Assembly: GCF_000524555.1 (NCBI RefSeq)
Contig: NZ_CP007154.1
Span: 1-64,000, forward strand
DNA: 64,000 nucleotides
Origin: Mesomycoplasma bovoculi M165/69
Lineage (GTDB): Bacteria > Bacillota_I > Bacilli_A > Mycoplasmatales > Metamycoplasmataceae
Reading direction: 5' to 3'
Shown: piece after piece, positions 1-11,382 of the stretch
Numbering within the stretch: the first letter of the stretch is position 1
Layout of the letters: each line of letters begins with the position of its first letter
Notes under the pieces: model-generated
Told to the model about the DNA's origin: nothing
Databases searched by the model: none
What the model saw: only the letters and a program-made list of their open reading frames with translations
Position numbers and translations under genes: made by a program

Positions 1-1395
1 ATGAATAATAATATAAATTTAAAAATAAAAACAGAATTGCTTTTAAAGTCTATTGAAAATTTTGTCGATAGTATGGTTTTTAAAAATTTATTCAAAGATA
101 TAGTGATTATTTCTGAAACCGAAAATGAAGTTCTATTAGACACAAATGATTATGATGCAAAAGTTGAACTAAACAAAAATTGAAAGAAATTAATTTCAAG
201 ATGTTTCACTGAAATTGATAAACAAAAAATAATAAATTTTGTAGGTTTGGAAACAAAAAGAACTGAGCCAGAGATTTCACAAACAACAGAGGATAATCCT
301 TCAAAACCAAAAGACATTTTTCTAGATTTTAAAAGCAACAACACTTCTGCAAAACATACAGTTCAAAATTATGTAAAAAGCGGTTTTAATCAGTCAATTT
401 TCGAGATTCTAGAAGAATTTGAAAATAAGGGTTCACTTTCATCATCCCCTATTTTTATTTATGGAAATTCTGGTATTGGGAAAACCCATTTTTTGCACGC
501 TCTAGGTAATTTATACATAAATAAAGGTAAAAAAGTTTGCTATATTAGTGATTTTGTGTTTACCTCTAAGGTTGTTATGTGGATGAGAGAGAGTAATCAC
601 AATAAAATTAATGAATTTATTGAATGAATTTCTACTCATGATGTAATTTTGCTTGATGACATCCAAGGTTATGGAAATAAATTGAAAACTTTAAAAATAT
701 TATTTGAAATAGTAAATATTTTTATGGAAGAAGATAAACAAATTATAATTACATCCGACCAAGCCATAGAATCCTTGATTGGTTTTCAAGATAGATTGAT
801 AGATCGTTTTAGATGGGGGTTGACAATTGAAGTTCGAGAACTTAACAAAGATGATTTTATTAAGATTTTAAAATACAAACTTGAAGAAAGGGGTTTAGAC
901 AAATACTCTTGAGACAAACAAACTTTAGATTTTTTAGCTAAACACTTCAATAATTCAATTCGACAAATTGAAGGAATGATTAAAAGAATAATGTTTTACT
1001 TAAAAAATGAATTAAGTAGTTCTGATAACAATAATGTTGTTTTTGATTTAGAAAGAATTTCTTTAATTTTCCCAGATCAAAAAAGAATTAGTGAAAAAAT
1101 AAATCACGAAACAATAATAAAAGCAACCTGTGACTATTTAGGGGTTAATGAAAAAGATGTTTTAGGAAAAAGTAGAAAGAAAAACATTGTTTTTGCGCGT
1201 GACATTTCAATTTGATTGATAAAAACAACATTAGATCTTACTTATGTTGAAATTGGAAAAATGTTTGATAATAGAGATCATTCCACAATAATTTCAACAT
1301 ACAAAAAAATAAAAAATAATAAAAAGAAGATTCCTTCAGTTTCTTACACAATCCAGGAGATAACCAAGAAGTTAAACACATTTCAAAAACATTAA
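1..1395 (+). CDS. dnaA: Chromosomal replication initiator DnaA
   Basis: DnaA binds DnaA boxes at oriC and, as an ATP-bound oligomer, opens the origin. The 464-residue reading frame contains in-frame UGA codons read as Trp. The AAA+ Walker A motif GNSGIGKTH lies near residues 155-163 and Walker B LLDD near 216-219. The C-terminal domain carries a near-consensus DnaA signature (ARDISIW, then FDNRDHSTI), which contacts the DnaA box. The frame starts at the first base of the window with ATG, so promoter and origin are not visible. It is followed by dnaN after 136 bases, the classic bacterial origin order. Identification is firm. Confidence 0.97.
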
Positions 1396-1480
1396 ATCAA
1401 TAATTAATTAACATAAAAAAGTTTAAAAAAACCTTTATTTTCATACTAAAAATTAAGTTTTCAACATTTCAACATTACTT

Positions 1481-1510
1481 TATAATATTTATTAATATAT
1501 TAAATATAAT
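1481..1510 (+). promoter_or_regulatory. Probable dnaN promoter region (two TATAAT boxes)
   Basis: The 136-base dnaA-dnaN gap holds two perfect TATAAT hexamers, at 1481-1486 and 1505-1510. The second lies 22 bases before the dnaN ATG, and an AAAAAAGG ribosome-binding site comes between. No convincing -35 box or full DnaA box is visible; a TTTCAACA-like motif occurs twice near 1459-1476. The rest of the gap is featureless AT-rich sequence. Confidence 0.5.
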
Positions 1511-1531
1511 ATAAATAAAAAAGGAATTAAA

Positions 1532-2629
1532 ATGAAATTTACAATTAGCAAAAATATTATTGAAAAACAAATAGATAGATGTTCCGCTGGTTTTATGCCA
1601 AATTCGAATTCACCATTTGGCTCTTTTTATATTCTTGCAGATAGAAACGGTCTTACATTAATAACAACAAATGGTGAATTATCTTTTAAATCTTTCATCT
1701 CACAAGAAAAATTAGAAGTAGAAGAAGTTGGTTTTTGTTTATTGGATGGAACTTTTTTAAAGGATATTATTAAAAAAAGTGAAGATAAAATCACATTCAA
1801 AGTTATTGAAAATGAAATTGAAATTTCATGAAAAAACACCAAAATTGTTAAAGTTTTAAAAGATCAATCTATTTTTCCTGAAATTGATTTCGAATTAGTT
1901 GGAAAAAAAGTTAATATAAATATAAAAGATTTTAGAAGAGCTATCAAAAACACCGCTTTTGCGGCATCCCCACTTATAAATAATCCTGTTTTATCTTCGA
2001 TAAATTTAAATTCTCAAAATTCTTCTTTAACTTTAGCGGCAACTGATACACATAGATTTGCTTGCGAAACAATACCTATAGATTCCGATGTCGAATTCAA
2101 TATATCAATAAATGCTAAAAACCTAAAAGAGTTTATAGTAGGTGAAATTTCAGAAAATATCGATTTTTATATCAGTGAATCTAAAATCAATTACACTTTT
2201 GATGGTTTAACAGTTCAATCTAGAATATTAAACGTTCCTTATAAAGATTTTTCTTCAATTTTTCCCACTGCCGAACAACTCAAATATAGATTAACAATTA
2301 ATAAAAAAGAAATTTTAGACTTAATTGATAAAGCTACTATTATTTCACCTGAAAAAAATAATGCAATTTCTTTTAGTTTGAGTTCTGCTGAAATAAAAGT
2401 TTCCATAAGTAAACAAGAAAGCGGGCGTTCTAAAGTTAGAACTGAAAATATAATAAAATATTATGGGAAAGATGTTGTTCTTTATGTTAATTATAGATTT
2501 TTAAAAGAAGCTATATCTGTTTTCGAAAATACTGTTGATATTTTAATTGATGAAAGAGTAACAAGACTTTTTATTATTTCAGAAAGTAACAGATCCATAA
2601 AGCAATTAATAGGGCTTGTTAATCAATAA
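1532..2629 (+). CDS. dnaN: DNA polymerase III beta sliding clamp
   Basis: The clamp encircles DNA and tethers the replicative polymerase. The 365-residue protein (usual length about 370) starts MKFTISKNIIEKQI, typical of the first clamp domain, and has ATDTHRFA in the middle domain, a conserved feature of the family. In-frame UGA codons lie after residue 100. The ATG is preceded by AAAAAAGG at a good distance. The stop overlaps the next start by one base (TAATG), so the S4 gene is probably translationally coupled. Confidence 0.96.
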
Positions 2630-2844
2630 TGATTGTGAAAATTAAAGGTAATTTCATAACAATTGGTCAATTACTAAAAAAAATTAACATTGTTGACTCA
2701 GGTGGACAAACCAAACATTATTTACAAACTCACACAGTGTTGATTAATCAAAAACAAGTTGTTACTCGTGGAACCAAAGTTAAAGATGGTGATTTTTTGT
2801 GGATAGATAGAAAATTGATAAAGGTTGTATCCGAAGATGAATAA
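2629..2844 (+). CDS. S4-domain RNA-binding protein (RlbA/YaaA-like)
   Basis: A 71-residue protein made almost entirely of one S4 RNA-binding domain. It shows the pattern [23 protein letters not shown], then [18 protein letters not shown], matching the small S4 proteins encoded between dnaN and recF or gyrB in Firmicutes. These are thought to act in ribosome assembly or quality control. It starts one base inside the dnaN stop and ends eight bases inside mnmG, so it belongs to the same operon. The exact cellular role is inferred from the family. Confidence 0.85.
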   Translation: MIVKIKGNFITIGQLLKKINIVDSGGQTKHYLQTHTVLINQKQVVTRGTKVKDGDFLWIDRKLIKVVSEDE

Positions 2845-4663
2845 TAAATTCGATGCAGTAGTTGTAGGGGCTGGTCATGCTGGTATTGAAGCTGCTTTTG
2901 CTATTGCAAAAAAAGGATTCAAAGTAGCGCTTGTTACTATAAATAAATATAAAATGGCTTCCTTACCTTGTAATCCTTCGATCGGTGGCCCTGCAAAAGG
3001 AATTATCACTCGCGAAATCGATGCTTTAGGTGGCATGCAAGGTAAATTCGCAGACTTAACCATGATTCAAGTTAAAATGTTGAATGAATCAAAGGGACCA
3101 GCCGTTAGGTCTATAAGGGCTCAGATAGATAAGGAAAAATATTCAAAAATTGTTTTAGAACATGTTCAAAACAAAACAAATATTCAAATTTTTGAAGATT
3201 TAGTCTTAAAATTAAAAATTAAGAACAACAAAATCGAAGGTGTTGTTACTGAAAAAAATGGTGATATTTTTTCAAAAGTAGTGGTGATTACAACCGGAAC
3301 TTATATGAATTCTCGAATTTTAAGAGGTTCTGAAATAAAAATTTCAGGTCCAGAGAATCAAAAAACTTCAACCGATTTATCACAACATTTAAAAGATTTA
3401 GGTTTTGATATTCAACGACTAAAGACCGGAACACCCCCTAGAATTTTGACAGAATCAATTGATTTTAGTGAAGTTGAAAAAGAAGAAATACCACTATTAG
3501 ACTATGTTTTTTCTTTTGATTATCAAAGTACTTTGAATCAGCAAATTAGTTGTTATTTAACTTACACAACCCCGGAAACACACAAAATTATTAATGAAAA
3601 TTTAGATAAATCTTCTATGTATTCAGGGTTGATTGAAGGTGTGGGGCCTCGTTACTGTCCTTCTGTTGAAGATAAAATTGTTCGTTTTTCAAATAAAGAA
3701 AGGCACCAAATATTTTTTGAACCCGAGACAGAAAAACAGGATGTTATGTATATTAATGGCTTATCAACATCAATGCCAGAAGATGTGCAGGACAAAATGA
3801 TTAAATCCATACCAGGACTTAGAAATGCTAAGGTTTTGCATTATGGCTATGCTATAGAGTATGATTCCATCAACCCTTTGGAACTTAAAAAATCACTTGA
3901 AACAAAGAAAATTCAAGGATTGTTTTTAGCTGGTCAAATTAATGGGACTAGTGGTTATGAAGAAGCTGCAGCTCAAGGTTTGATAGCGGGGATTAATGCC
4001 TCGCTTTTACTTGAAAATCAACCTAGTATAGAAATTTTGCGAAGCGATGGATATATAGGTGTTTTAATTGATGATTTAATAACTAAAGGGACAAAAGAGC
4101 CCTATAGAATGTTGACATCTAGAGCTGAATATAGACTTATTTTGAGGAATGATAATGCCGATTTAAGAATGAGCAGCTATGCTTTTAACTCTGGAATGAT
4201 TTCGAAAGAAAAATATGAAAAAATTCTTGAAAAATATAGACTAATTGATGAAAAAATACAAAAATTAGCAACTGAGTTTGTTTCTCCAAAAGACTTTTTA
4301 AGCCAAAAATATGAGGTTGAAAATGGAATTTCTAAATTAAAATTAATTTCAAGACCTGATGTTGATTTTAAAGATGTTTTGGGTGATTTTGAATATGGCT
4401 ATGAACTGACAGTTGCTTGTAGATTGAAAGGTTATATTGAAAAACAAAATACAACAGCTGAAAAAATGAAAAAGCTAGAAATTTTAAAAATCCCAGCTGA
4501 TATTAATTATAAAAAAGTTGATAATCTATCCTTGGAAGCTCTGGATAAATTGGAAAAAATTCAACCTACAACAATTGGGCAAGCTAGTAGAATTAGTGGA
4601 ATTTCACCAGCGGATATTCAAATGCTTCTTTTTTATTTAAAAACTAACAAAAATGAAGATTAA
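2837..4663 (+). CDS. mnmG: tRNA uridine-5-carboxymethylaminomethyl modification enzyme MnmG
   Basis: MnmG (GidA) is the FAD enzyme that, with MnmE, modifies U34 of tRNAs reading split codon boxes. From ATG 2837 the protein has 608 residues, normal for the family. An upstream TTG at 2825 is possible but would lengthen the overlap with the S4 gene. The N-terminal FAD motif is [13 protein letters not shown]; family motifs [19 protein letters not shown] and [16 protein letters not shown] are all present. The stop lies inside rlmH (overlap of 11 bases). mnmE is not in this window. Confidence 0.96.
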   Translation: MNNKFDAVVVGAGHAGIEAAFAIAKKGFKVALVTINKYKMASLPCNPSIGGPAKGIITREIDALGGMQGKFADLTMIQVKMLNESKGPAVRSIRAQIDKEKYSKIVLEHVQNKTNIQIFEDLVLKLKIKNNKIEGVVTEKNGDIFSKVVVITTGTYMNSRILRGSEIKISGPENQKTSTDLSQHLKDLGFDIQRLKTGTPPRILTESIDFSEVEKEEIPLLDYVFSFDYQSTLNQQISCYLTYTTPETHKIINENLDKSSMYSGLIEGVGPRYCPSVEDKIVRFSNKERHQIFFEPETEKQDVMYINGLSTSMPEDVQDKMIKSIPGLRNAKVLHYGYAIEYDSINPLELKKSLETKKIQGLFLAGQINGTSGYEEAAAQGLIAGINASLLLENQPSIEILRSDGYIGVLIDDLITKGTKEPYRMLTSRAEYRLILRNDNADLRMSSYAFNSGMISKEKYEKILEKYRLIDEKIQKLATEFVSPKDFLSQKYEVENGISKLKLISRPDVDFKDVLGDFEYGYELTVACRLKGYIEKQNTTAEKMKKLEILKIPADINYKKVDNLSLEALDKLEKIQPTTIGQASRISGISPADIQMLLFYLKTNKNED

Positions 4664-5111
4664 TTTATTGCATTTTGGTTCAAATTCCACAGATTATCAA
4701 CAGATTTATCAACATGAAATTAACAAAATAAAACAATTTAAATGTGATATAAATATAATAAAATTAGTAGAATCTAAAGAAATTAATTTAAAAAAGAAAA
4801 AAGAAAACGATACCAGAGTTATTATTGGTAAAATTCCTAAAAATAGTGAAATAATTATTTTTAGTGAACGTGGAGAAAATGTTGATTCTATTGAGTTTTC
4901 AAAATATCTTGATAAATCTAACATAACTTTTGTTGTAGGTGGGGCTGAAGGTATTGATGAAGATTTAATTAGAAAGGAAAAACCAATATCTAAATTCATT
5001 TCATTTGGAAGAATAACTTATAATCATAAAATTTTTAAATTAATTGTTTTAGAACAAATTTATAGAGGTTTATCTATAAAAAATAACAGAAAATATCACA
5101 GAGGAGATTAA
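4653..5111 (+). CDS. rlmH: 23S rRNA pseudouridine-1915 N3-methyltransferase RlmH
   Basis: A SPOUT-class methyltransferase that uses S-adenosylmethionine to methylate pseudouridine 1915 of 23S rRNA on assembled ribosomes. The 152-residue length fits RlmH (about 155-160). The trefoil-knot SAM motif VVGGAEG is at about residues 95-101, and the C-terminal family signature ends in KYHRGD. The ATG overlaps mnmG by 11 bases. The first 20 codons also contain two DnaA-box-like sequences (see 4694-4714). Only one base separates it from the next gene, so the operon continues. Confidence 0.93.
   Translation: MKINLLHFGSNSTDYQQIYQHEINKIKQFKCDINIIKLVESKEINLKKKKENDTRVIIGKIPKNSEIIIFSERGENVDSIEFSKYLDKSNITFVVGGAEGIDEDLIRKEKPISKFISFGRITYNHKIFKLIVLEQIYRGLSIKNNRKYHRGD
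4694..4714 (+). promoter_or_regulatory. Pair of DnaA-box-like sequences inside rlmH
   Basis: Two identical TTATCAACA nonamers lie at 4694-4702 and 4706-4714, twelve bases apart start to start and in the same orientation. Each differs from the DnaA-box consensus TTATCCACA by one base. They lie within coding sequence, about 4.7 kb from dnaA. They may bind DnaA, or may be chance in AT-rich DNA. Confidence 0.35.
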
Positions 5112-5112
5112 A

Positions 5113-6090
5113 ATGAAAACAGGTTCATATAAAAAAATAGCTGAAATAATTGCAGCTCACAAAAATATTTTTATTTATCATCACATCAGACCAGATGGTG
5201 ATTGTTTAGGTTCTCAAAATGGACTAGGAACAGCTATAAAAAAGAATTTTCCCGATAAAAATGTCTTTTTTATTGGTGAGCCAGGTGAAGTTTTGAAATT
5301 TATGAACTTTTACAAAACTGATGAAACTAAAATAGATTCAAAGTATTTTAAAAATTCATTAGCTATAACAGTGGATACAGCTGAACTTGATCGTGTTTGT
5401 AAAAATGAATGGATTTTAGAAAAAAAATTCACAACAATAATTAAAATAGACCATCACCCAACAAAAAATGAAGATTATACTGACTATGAGTGAATTGATA
5501 CATCATTTGTTGCAGCTTCTGAAATGATTGGTTACTTTTTAATGAAGAACAAATGGAAAATAGATGCAGAAATTGCTAAATTTGTCTATTTAGGGATAGT
5601 TACTGATTCAGGTAGATTTTTATTTAGTTCAACATCTCCTAGAACTTTTGATGTTTCCTCTCATTTACTCAAAACAAAATTTGATTTCAATAGTTTAAAT
5701 TGAAATTTATCCAAACAAAGTGAAAAAGAAGTTGCTTTTACTAGTTATGTTTTACAAAACTATAAAAAACAAGGTAAAGTAATTTGATTTAATGTTACAA
5801 AAAAAATACAAGAAAAATTCGAACTTACAGAAGAACAATGAGCGTCTGTTAATATTTTGGCCAATATTGGTGATGCCAGAATTTGAATTTTCTTTATTGA
5901 AGCTGATGACAAAATTAGAGTTAGATTGCGTTCTAATGGTCCAAAAGTCAACACTATTGCTCAACAATATGGTGGTGGAGGTCATGCTATGGCTTCTGGA
6001 ATCAATATTTTTAAAAAGAAAGAAATGGATGAAATTATCCAAAAATCAATTGATTTAATTCAGGAATTTGAGAAAAATGTTAGTAGGTAG
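5113..6090 (+). CDS. DHH/DHHA1 phosphoesterase (NrnA/MgpA-like), copy 1
   Basis: The protein has 325 residues. It has the N-terminal motif HIRPDGDCLGSQ, the DHH signature KIDHHP near residue 115, and the C-terminal DHHA1 glycine-rich motif YGGGGHAMASG. This architecture matches NrnA-type enzymes, which degrade 2-5-base nanoRNA and dephosphorylate pAp using Mn2+ ions held by the Asp/His motifs; mycoplasma members are often called MgpA-like. The ATG follows rlmH by one base with a GAGGAG site. The stop lies inside the second copy. The substrate of this copy cannot be decided from sequence alone. Confidence 0.88.
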
Positions 6091-7033
6091 TTCGCAAATA
6101 GCTATTGATCTGATAGAAAAATATAGTAGAATTGTAATTTTCCATCATATCAGACCAGATGGTGATTGTTTAGGTTCGCAACTAGGTCTAAAAAGATTAA
6201 TTGAGTTAAATTATAAAAACAAAGAAGTATACATAGTTGGAGATTCTAAAGATAGTTTTCCTTTTTTAAATCTTCAACACGACAGTGTTGAAGATTTAGA
6301 TTTAAGCAACGCACTAGCTATAATTGTTGATGTGAATAATATTGAAAGAATTGAGTCATCTTATCTTTTTGAAAAACACAAATTTGCTGAAATATTAAGA
6401 ATTGACCACCATCCAAATGATGATAGTTGGGAACAAGCGCAAAGATGAATCGATTCATCCTTTGTAGCTTGTGCTGAACAAATTAGTCAACTTGCAATTG
6501 ATGCAAAATGAGCGATAGATTCAGAGTGTGCAAAACCATTGTATCTTGGTATTTATACAGATTCTGGTAGATTTTTATACAAACAAACAACTGCTAGAAC
6601 TCATAGAATTGCTGCAACATTGATTGACACAGGTTTAGATTTTAATCAAATTCATCAAGAATTAAATAAAAAAAGTAAAGCAGATTTAGATCTTGAATCT
6701 TTTGTTTTGTCCAAAAAACAAACTTATAAAAATGTTATTTATTATGTTATGGACTTGAATCAACAAAAGGAACTTAAACTAAATTCCCAAAGCGCAACAA
6801 GACCAAACTTGTTGGCAAATATAGGTAGTTACAAAATTTGACTTTCTTTTGTTCAAGAAGAAAATAAAAAATGAAGAGTTGAATTTCGTTCATCCGGTCC
6901 AAATGTTAGAGAAGTTGCAACTAAATGAGGTGGTGGTGGTCATCTAAATGCCTCCGGAGCAATTATTGATGACCCTTCGAAAATATCTTTAATTGTTCAA
7001 GATTGTCAAAAAGCAATTGAAGATTTTAATTAG
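6077..7033 (+). CDS. DHH/DHHA1 phosphoesterase (NrnA/MgpA-like), copy 2
   Basis: A tandem paralogue of the preceding gene, 318 residues from ATG 6077; a TTG at 6068 in the same frame is an alternative start. It keeps every motif seen in copy 1: FHHIRPDGDCLGSQ, RIDHHPND and WGGGGHLNASG. Both copies therefore look catalytically intact, and neither is a decaying duplicate. The two frames overlap by 14 bases, indicating co-translation. They may divide the nanoRNase and pAp-phosphatase roles, but that is inference. It is the last gene of the dnaA-proximal plus-strand run. Confidence 0.87.
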
Positions 7034-7049
7034 TAAGGTTTGAAAAAAA

Positions 7050-7085
7050 AAAAAAAAGTTAATCATTTAAGTGATAACTTTTTTT
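7050..7085. terminator. Bidirectional terminator between converging operons
   Basis: AAAAAAGTTA and TAACTTTTTT arms with an inner TCA/TGA extension form a hairpin with one bulged A. An A-run on one side and a T-run on the other let it serve the plus-strand DHH operon and the minus-strand permease operon, which converge here. Confidence 0.75.
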
Positions 7086-7087
7086 AA

Positions 7088-8017
7088 TTATTTTTGAGAT
7101 TTGTCGTAAGGTTGACCAATAGCTTTGGGAGCACTATCGCTTTTTGCTGTAAACATTAATATAAATAAGGTGATAACATAAGGTGATATATAAATTATTG
7201 TTGAATACTGTCCTAGTGGTTGGAAGATTCCAATACCAGTTCCAACATTGTTTGAAATTGAGTAAAGTAGTGCAAAAACAAAAGCAGATAAAATAATTAA
7301 TATAGTTTTTCATCTACCCATAATTAATACTGTTAGGGCTAAAAAACCTATTCCCTGAACATTTCCAAAAAATGTAGAACCTAAATATTGAAAGAAAATA
7401 CCACCAGCTATTCCAGCTATAAATCCTGAAGTAAAAACCCCAATTCATTTAATTCTATCAACATTTATTCCGACTGAAGCGGCTGCTTGTGGGTTTTCGC
7501 CAACAGCTGCAAAATGGAGACCTTTTTTTGTATAAGAAAAAAATATAAAGGTTAAAACTAAAATTAATATAGTTAAAAATAATTTTAAAGAAATTATATT
7601 TTTTCAATCTTGGCTTTTAACACTCAAAGCTAATTCATCAACTGGTGATTGAAAAAAGTTCCCATTTTCGCTTAAACCTTTAATCATAATTATTGAAATA
7701 GCTGCTGCTAGTAAATTTATTGAAACACCAGAAATTATGTGATTTCCCTTTAATTTTATAGTTATAAAACCATGTAGTAAGGCAAAAATAGCCGACATTA
7801 AGCCTGCTAATGGTAATAAAATTATTTGCATATAAGGACTTTCGACATTGAATTTTGTGGCAAATAAACCATAAAATGTGGCCCCCACAATCATCATCCC
7901 GTCAATTGCTATGTTTACAATTCCGGTTTTTTCACTAAACAAACCAGCGAATGAACCTAATGAAATTATGCAAAAAAACAAAACAAATAAAGTAAGAATT
8001 GAAATAAAAACACCCAT
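7088..8017 (-). CDS. Nucleoside-type ABC transporter permease (NupQ/YufQ-like)
   Basis: An integral membrane permease of 309 residues with multiple hydrophobic segments, including LTLFVLFFCIISLGSFAGLF at the N-terminus. The motif SEKTGIVNIAIDGMMI is typical of the BPD_transp_2 permeases in BmpA-type nucleoside importers. It is the last gene of a minus-strand operon (binding lipoprotein, ATPase, permease 1, permease 2). The ATG follows permease 1 by one base, and the preceding stretch supplies an AAGAGG-like site. It would form the heteromeric membrane channel together with permease 1. Confidence 0.88.
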
Positions 8018-8018
8018 T

Positions 8019-9692
8019 TTAACCTCTTATCCTTGTTGAATATTTAATAATAAGTTCACTTCTAATAGATTTGAATAATTTTCTATTTTCAGAAACTTTT
8101 TGAACAAAAAGTTTCAAATGATTCTTTCTTTCAAAATAACCAAGTTGAATTAATTCCATATGAGCTTTATGTTTATTTTGACTTATTTGCTCAAAATATT
8201 TTAATTTAATATCAACACTATCTGTTTTAGAAGGTGGTTTTATACCAAAATTTCTTTTTATGTTGGATAAAATTTGCTTTTGAGTAGCTTTTTGACTTTT
8301 GTTTTTAAGTGCAATTATTTGTCTTTTTAGTATAAACAATTTAAGTTCCGCAAATTGTAATTTTATATATGATTGCAATAAATATGCTTGTTTTTGGTTG
8401 ATAAATTCTATGATACTATTTATATAATTTTCAATTTTAGTAATTTTTAATTCTTTTAATTCTTGCTTATTTTGAGATTGACTAAATACATTTTCTCGAT
8501 CTTTGTTGTAATTTGATGTTTTGTTTATTGAAATACCAAAATATTTTTTAGATTTTATTAAGAAAAAAATATTTTTTAAATATTGTAATGGCTTGAATTT
8601 TGTGAAAATAACTGAGATAGCAGTTAAATAAATAATTATTCCAACAATTATTTGTGTAGTTTGATTATCTAATTGAATTCCATAAGCTTGCAGACCACCT
8701 GAACCAAGGCTTATAATAGAATAGAAAAATGAACTAAAAATAATTCCTAAAGGAGAATTGAAGGCTAACAAAGAAATCAAAATTGTGTTAAACCCTTCTG
8801 GGAGAGGACCATTTCCAAGGCTCAAACCTTTTTCTTTGAAAATATATCACAAAAACCCTGCAATACTTGTTAAAACGCTAGAAAATAAAAATGTTAATAT
8901 TATTGTTTTCTTGCTATTTATTCCACTATAAATAGCAGCATTTTGGTTCTGTCCAATTATTTTTATTTTTAATCCAATTGTTGTTTTTTGAAAAACAATT
9001 CACATCAAAATTGCAAAAACAATAACTAAAGAAAAAATAATTCAAGCAAAAGCCTGTGTATCATAAAAAGTATTAGCAAAACCTTTTTCCAAAACAGAAA
9101 CAGTTGTATCTGGAGAATTTTGAGATCTAAAAATAATGTTTAAATTTCTAGCTCTCAGCATAAATTGGCAAATATAAAAAACAATTCAATTTACTAAAAT
9201 TGTTGAAATTACTTCATTTACTTTAAAATAAGCTTTTAAAACACCAACTATCAAACCTACTAACACTGATGAAACAATAGCTGCCAAAAAACCTAAAAAT
9301 AACTTAGTGTGAATGCTTAAATCAAGATTTAAAACAATTAACAATGAAGTTAATCCCGAAGCCATCATTTGTCCAGGGACTCCGATATTGAAAAATCCAG
9401 CTTTAAAATTAATTGCTACAGCAATTCCGCCTAAAATAAAAACTGTAATTATTAAAAGTAAATTTTTTACTTGATTTTTTGCAAAAGAAACATCAAAAAT
9501 AATTGTTTTAAAAACATATAACGGATTGTAACCAAAAATTCTAATAGCAATCATTGAAATTAAAATCCCAATTAAAACTGCTCAAAATGAAGAAAAAATC
9601 TTGGTTTTTGCATCTTGATTTTCTAAACTATTAATTTTATTAAAAAATAGTTTAGAAAAATTTTTTAAATTAATTTGATTGTTTAATTTCAC
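8019..9692 (-). CDS. Nucleoside-type ABC transporter permease (NupP-like) with long C-terminal extension
   Basis: A GTG start at 9692, with GGAGG about ten bases upstream, gives 557 residues. The N-terminal two thirds is a BPD_transp_2 permease: hydrophobic segments include NFKAGFFNIGVPGQMMASG, the conserved cytoplasmic-loop motif, and GPLPEGFNTILISLLAFNSP. The last ~185 residues are hydrophilic and strongly charged (many Lys, Gln and Ile) with predicted helical character; this part is absent from usual 330-370-residue homologues. It overlaps the ATPase stop by 23 bases. The tail is probably cytosolic, but its function is unknown. Confidence 0.87.
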
Positions 9693-11280
9693 TATGAATA
9701 CCTCCCATTAAAAGTCCTATTTTTTGCCTATCAATATCTTTTCGCAAGAATTTTTGACTAATTTTTCCTTTATTTATAACAATAATTGAATCAGCTAATG
9801 CTAAAACCTCATCTAATTCATACGAAATTAAAAGTATAGATTTTCCTTGTTCTTTTTCTTTTAAAATTGCTTGATGAATTAATTTTATTGCTCCAACATC
9901 TAAACCACGAGTTGGTTGGACAACTAAAAGAAAATCATGTTCTGAAAAAATTTCACGACCAACAACCGCTTTTTGTTGGTTTCCACCTGATAATAGTCTA
10001 ATATTTTTAGTACCTTCTTGATCGCCCCGAACATCGAAATTTTCTACTATTTTTTTGTAAAAAGATTTAATTGAATTTTTTCTCAAAAAAGTTTTGCTAA
10101 CAAATTTTGGATTGTGCAAATTTCTAATAATGGAATTATCTAAATTATCCATATCTAAGATGACGCCATATTTGTGTCTATCGCCTGGAATGTAAGACAA
10201 GTAAGGTATTCTATTTTTGGGTTGAAGTTGTGCAATATCTATTTTATAATTTGTTACTCTCTGAATATCTGTTTTTTTATTATTTTTTATAAATTTTGCT
10301 CATTTTGTAGGCTGGATTTTATTAGTATTAACAAGAATTTTGCCACTTTTTGACTTAATAATTCCTGAAATAGCAAGTTCTAATTCTTCTTGCCCATTAC
10401 CTTCCACACCAGCAATCGCTACAATTTCACCTTTATTTATTTGAAAAGAAATATTCTCAATTTTTTTTGTATGTGTAGCCGATAAATTACTAATTTCAAC
10501 TCCAACTTCATCTTTAGTCAAATTATCTATGTTAATGGCGTTTACAACTTTTTCACCAACCATTGCAATAGACAAATCTTCAACACTAATGTTGTCAAGA
10601 TTTTCAAAATTAGCAACAACTTCACCATGTCTCAATACAGTTGCAACATCTGCAACTTTTTTAATTTCATTAAGTTTGTGAGAAATAAAAATAATAGTTT
10701 TACCAGTTGAAGCAAAGAATTTTAAATTTTCTAAAAAAGCTTCAATTTCTTGTGGGTTCAAGATTGCTGTTGGTTCATCAAAAATTAAAATATCAGAATC
10801 ACGATACAAAACCTTTAAAATTTCTATTTTTTGTTTAACAGCAACAGATGTTTTTCCTGTTTTTTCATTCAAGTCAAAAAATAATGAATATTTTTCTTGT
10901 AAGGATCGGATTTTGCTAATAGCTAATTTTCAATCAATCAAACCAAACTTGCTATGTTCATTTCCTAAAACTATATTTTGCAAATTTGTGTAAGCGTCAA
11001 CAAGTTTGAAGTGTTGGTGAACCATACCAATCCCAAATTCACTTGCAATTGTGGGATTGGTTATAAAGGAATTATCTCCATTAATTTTGATAATTCCTTC
11101 ATCAGGAGTGTAAATTCCAAATAATGTTGACATTAAGGTGGATTTCCCTGCCCCATTTTCTCCGATAATAGCGTGAATGCTGTTTTTTTTGATTTGTATG
11201 TTTATTTTTTTATTAGCATAAAAATTTCCAAATTTTTTTGAAACATTAATAAACTCAATAGCAAAATCTGTCTTACTCAT
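9670..11280 (-). CDS. Nucleoside-type ABC transporter ATP-binding protein (tandem ABC domains, NupO-like)
   Basis: A 536-residue protein with two fused ABC ATPase domains, as in NupO and sugar importers of the RbsA type. The first domain has Walker A GENGAGKST near residues 35-43, Q-loop region MVHQHF and Walker B ILIFDEPTA. The second has GVEGNGQEE as its degenerate P-loop, LLSGGNQQK as signature and LLVVQPTRGLD in the Walker B position. Such asymmetry is normal in the family. It powers the permeases encoded next to it. A terminator-like hairpin separates it from the binding protein gene upstream. Confidence 0.92.
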
Positions 11281-11308
11281 AATTTTTAAATTTTACATTA
11301 TAAAAATA

Positions 11309-11340
11309 AAAAATCCAGTTTTTTATTTAACTGGATTTTT
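11309..11340 (-). terminator. Hairpin between binding lipoprotein and ABC ATPase genes
   Basis: AAAAATCCAGTT and AACTGGATTTTT form a perfect 12-bp stem around an AT loop. On the minus strand it follows the BMP lipoprotein gene and precedes the ATPase. It may act as a partial terminator that sets more binding protein than transporter, a common arrangement in ABC operons. Confidence 0.7.
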
Positions 11341-11382
11341 GTGAAAATATTTGCTATTTTTTTATTAAAACAAACTAATTAA

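Noticed and set aside
5752-6042. Minus-strand frames of 64-96 codons opposite the first DHH gene
   Set aside because: They oppose a complete DHH/DHHA1 protein with intact motifs.
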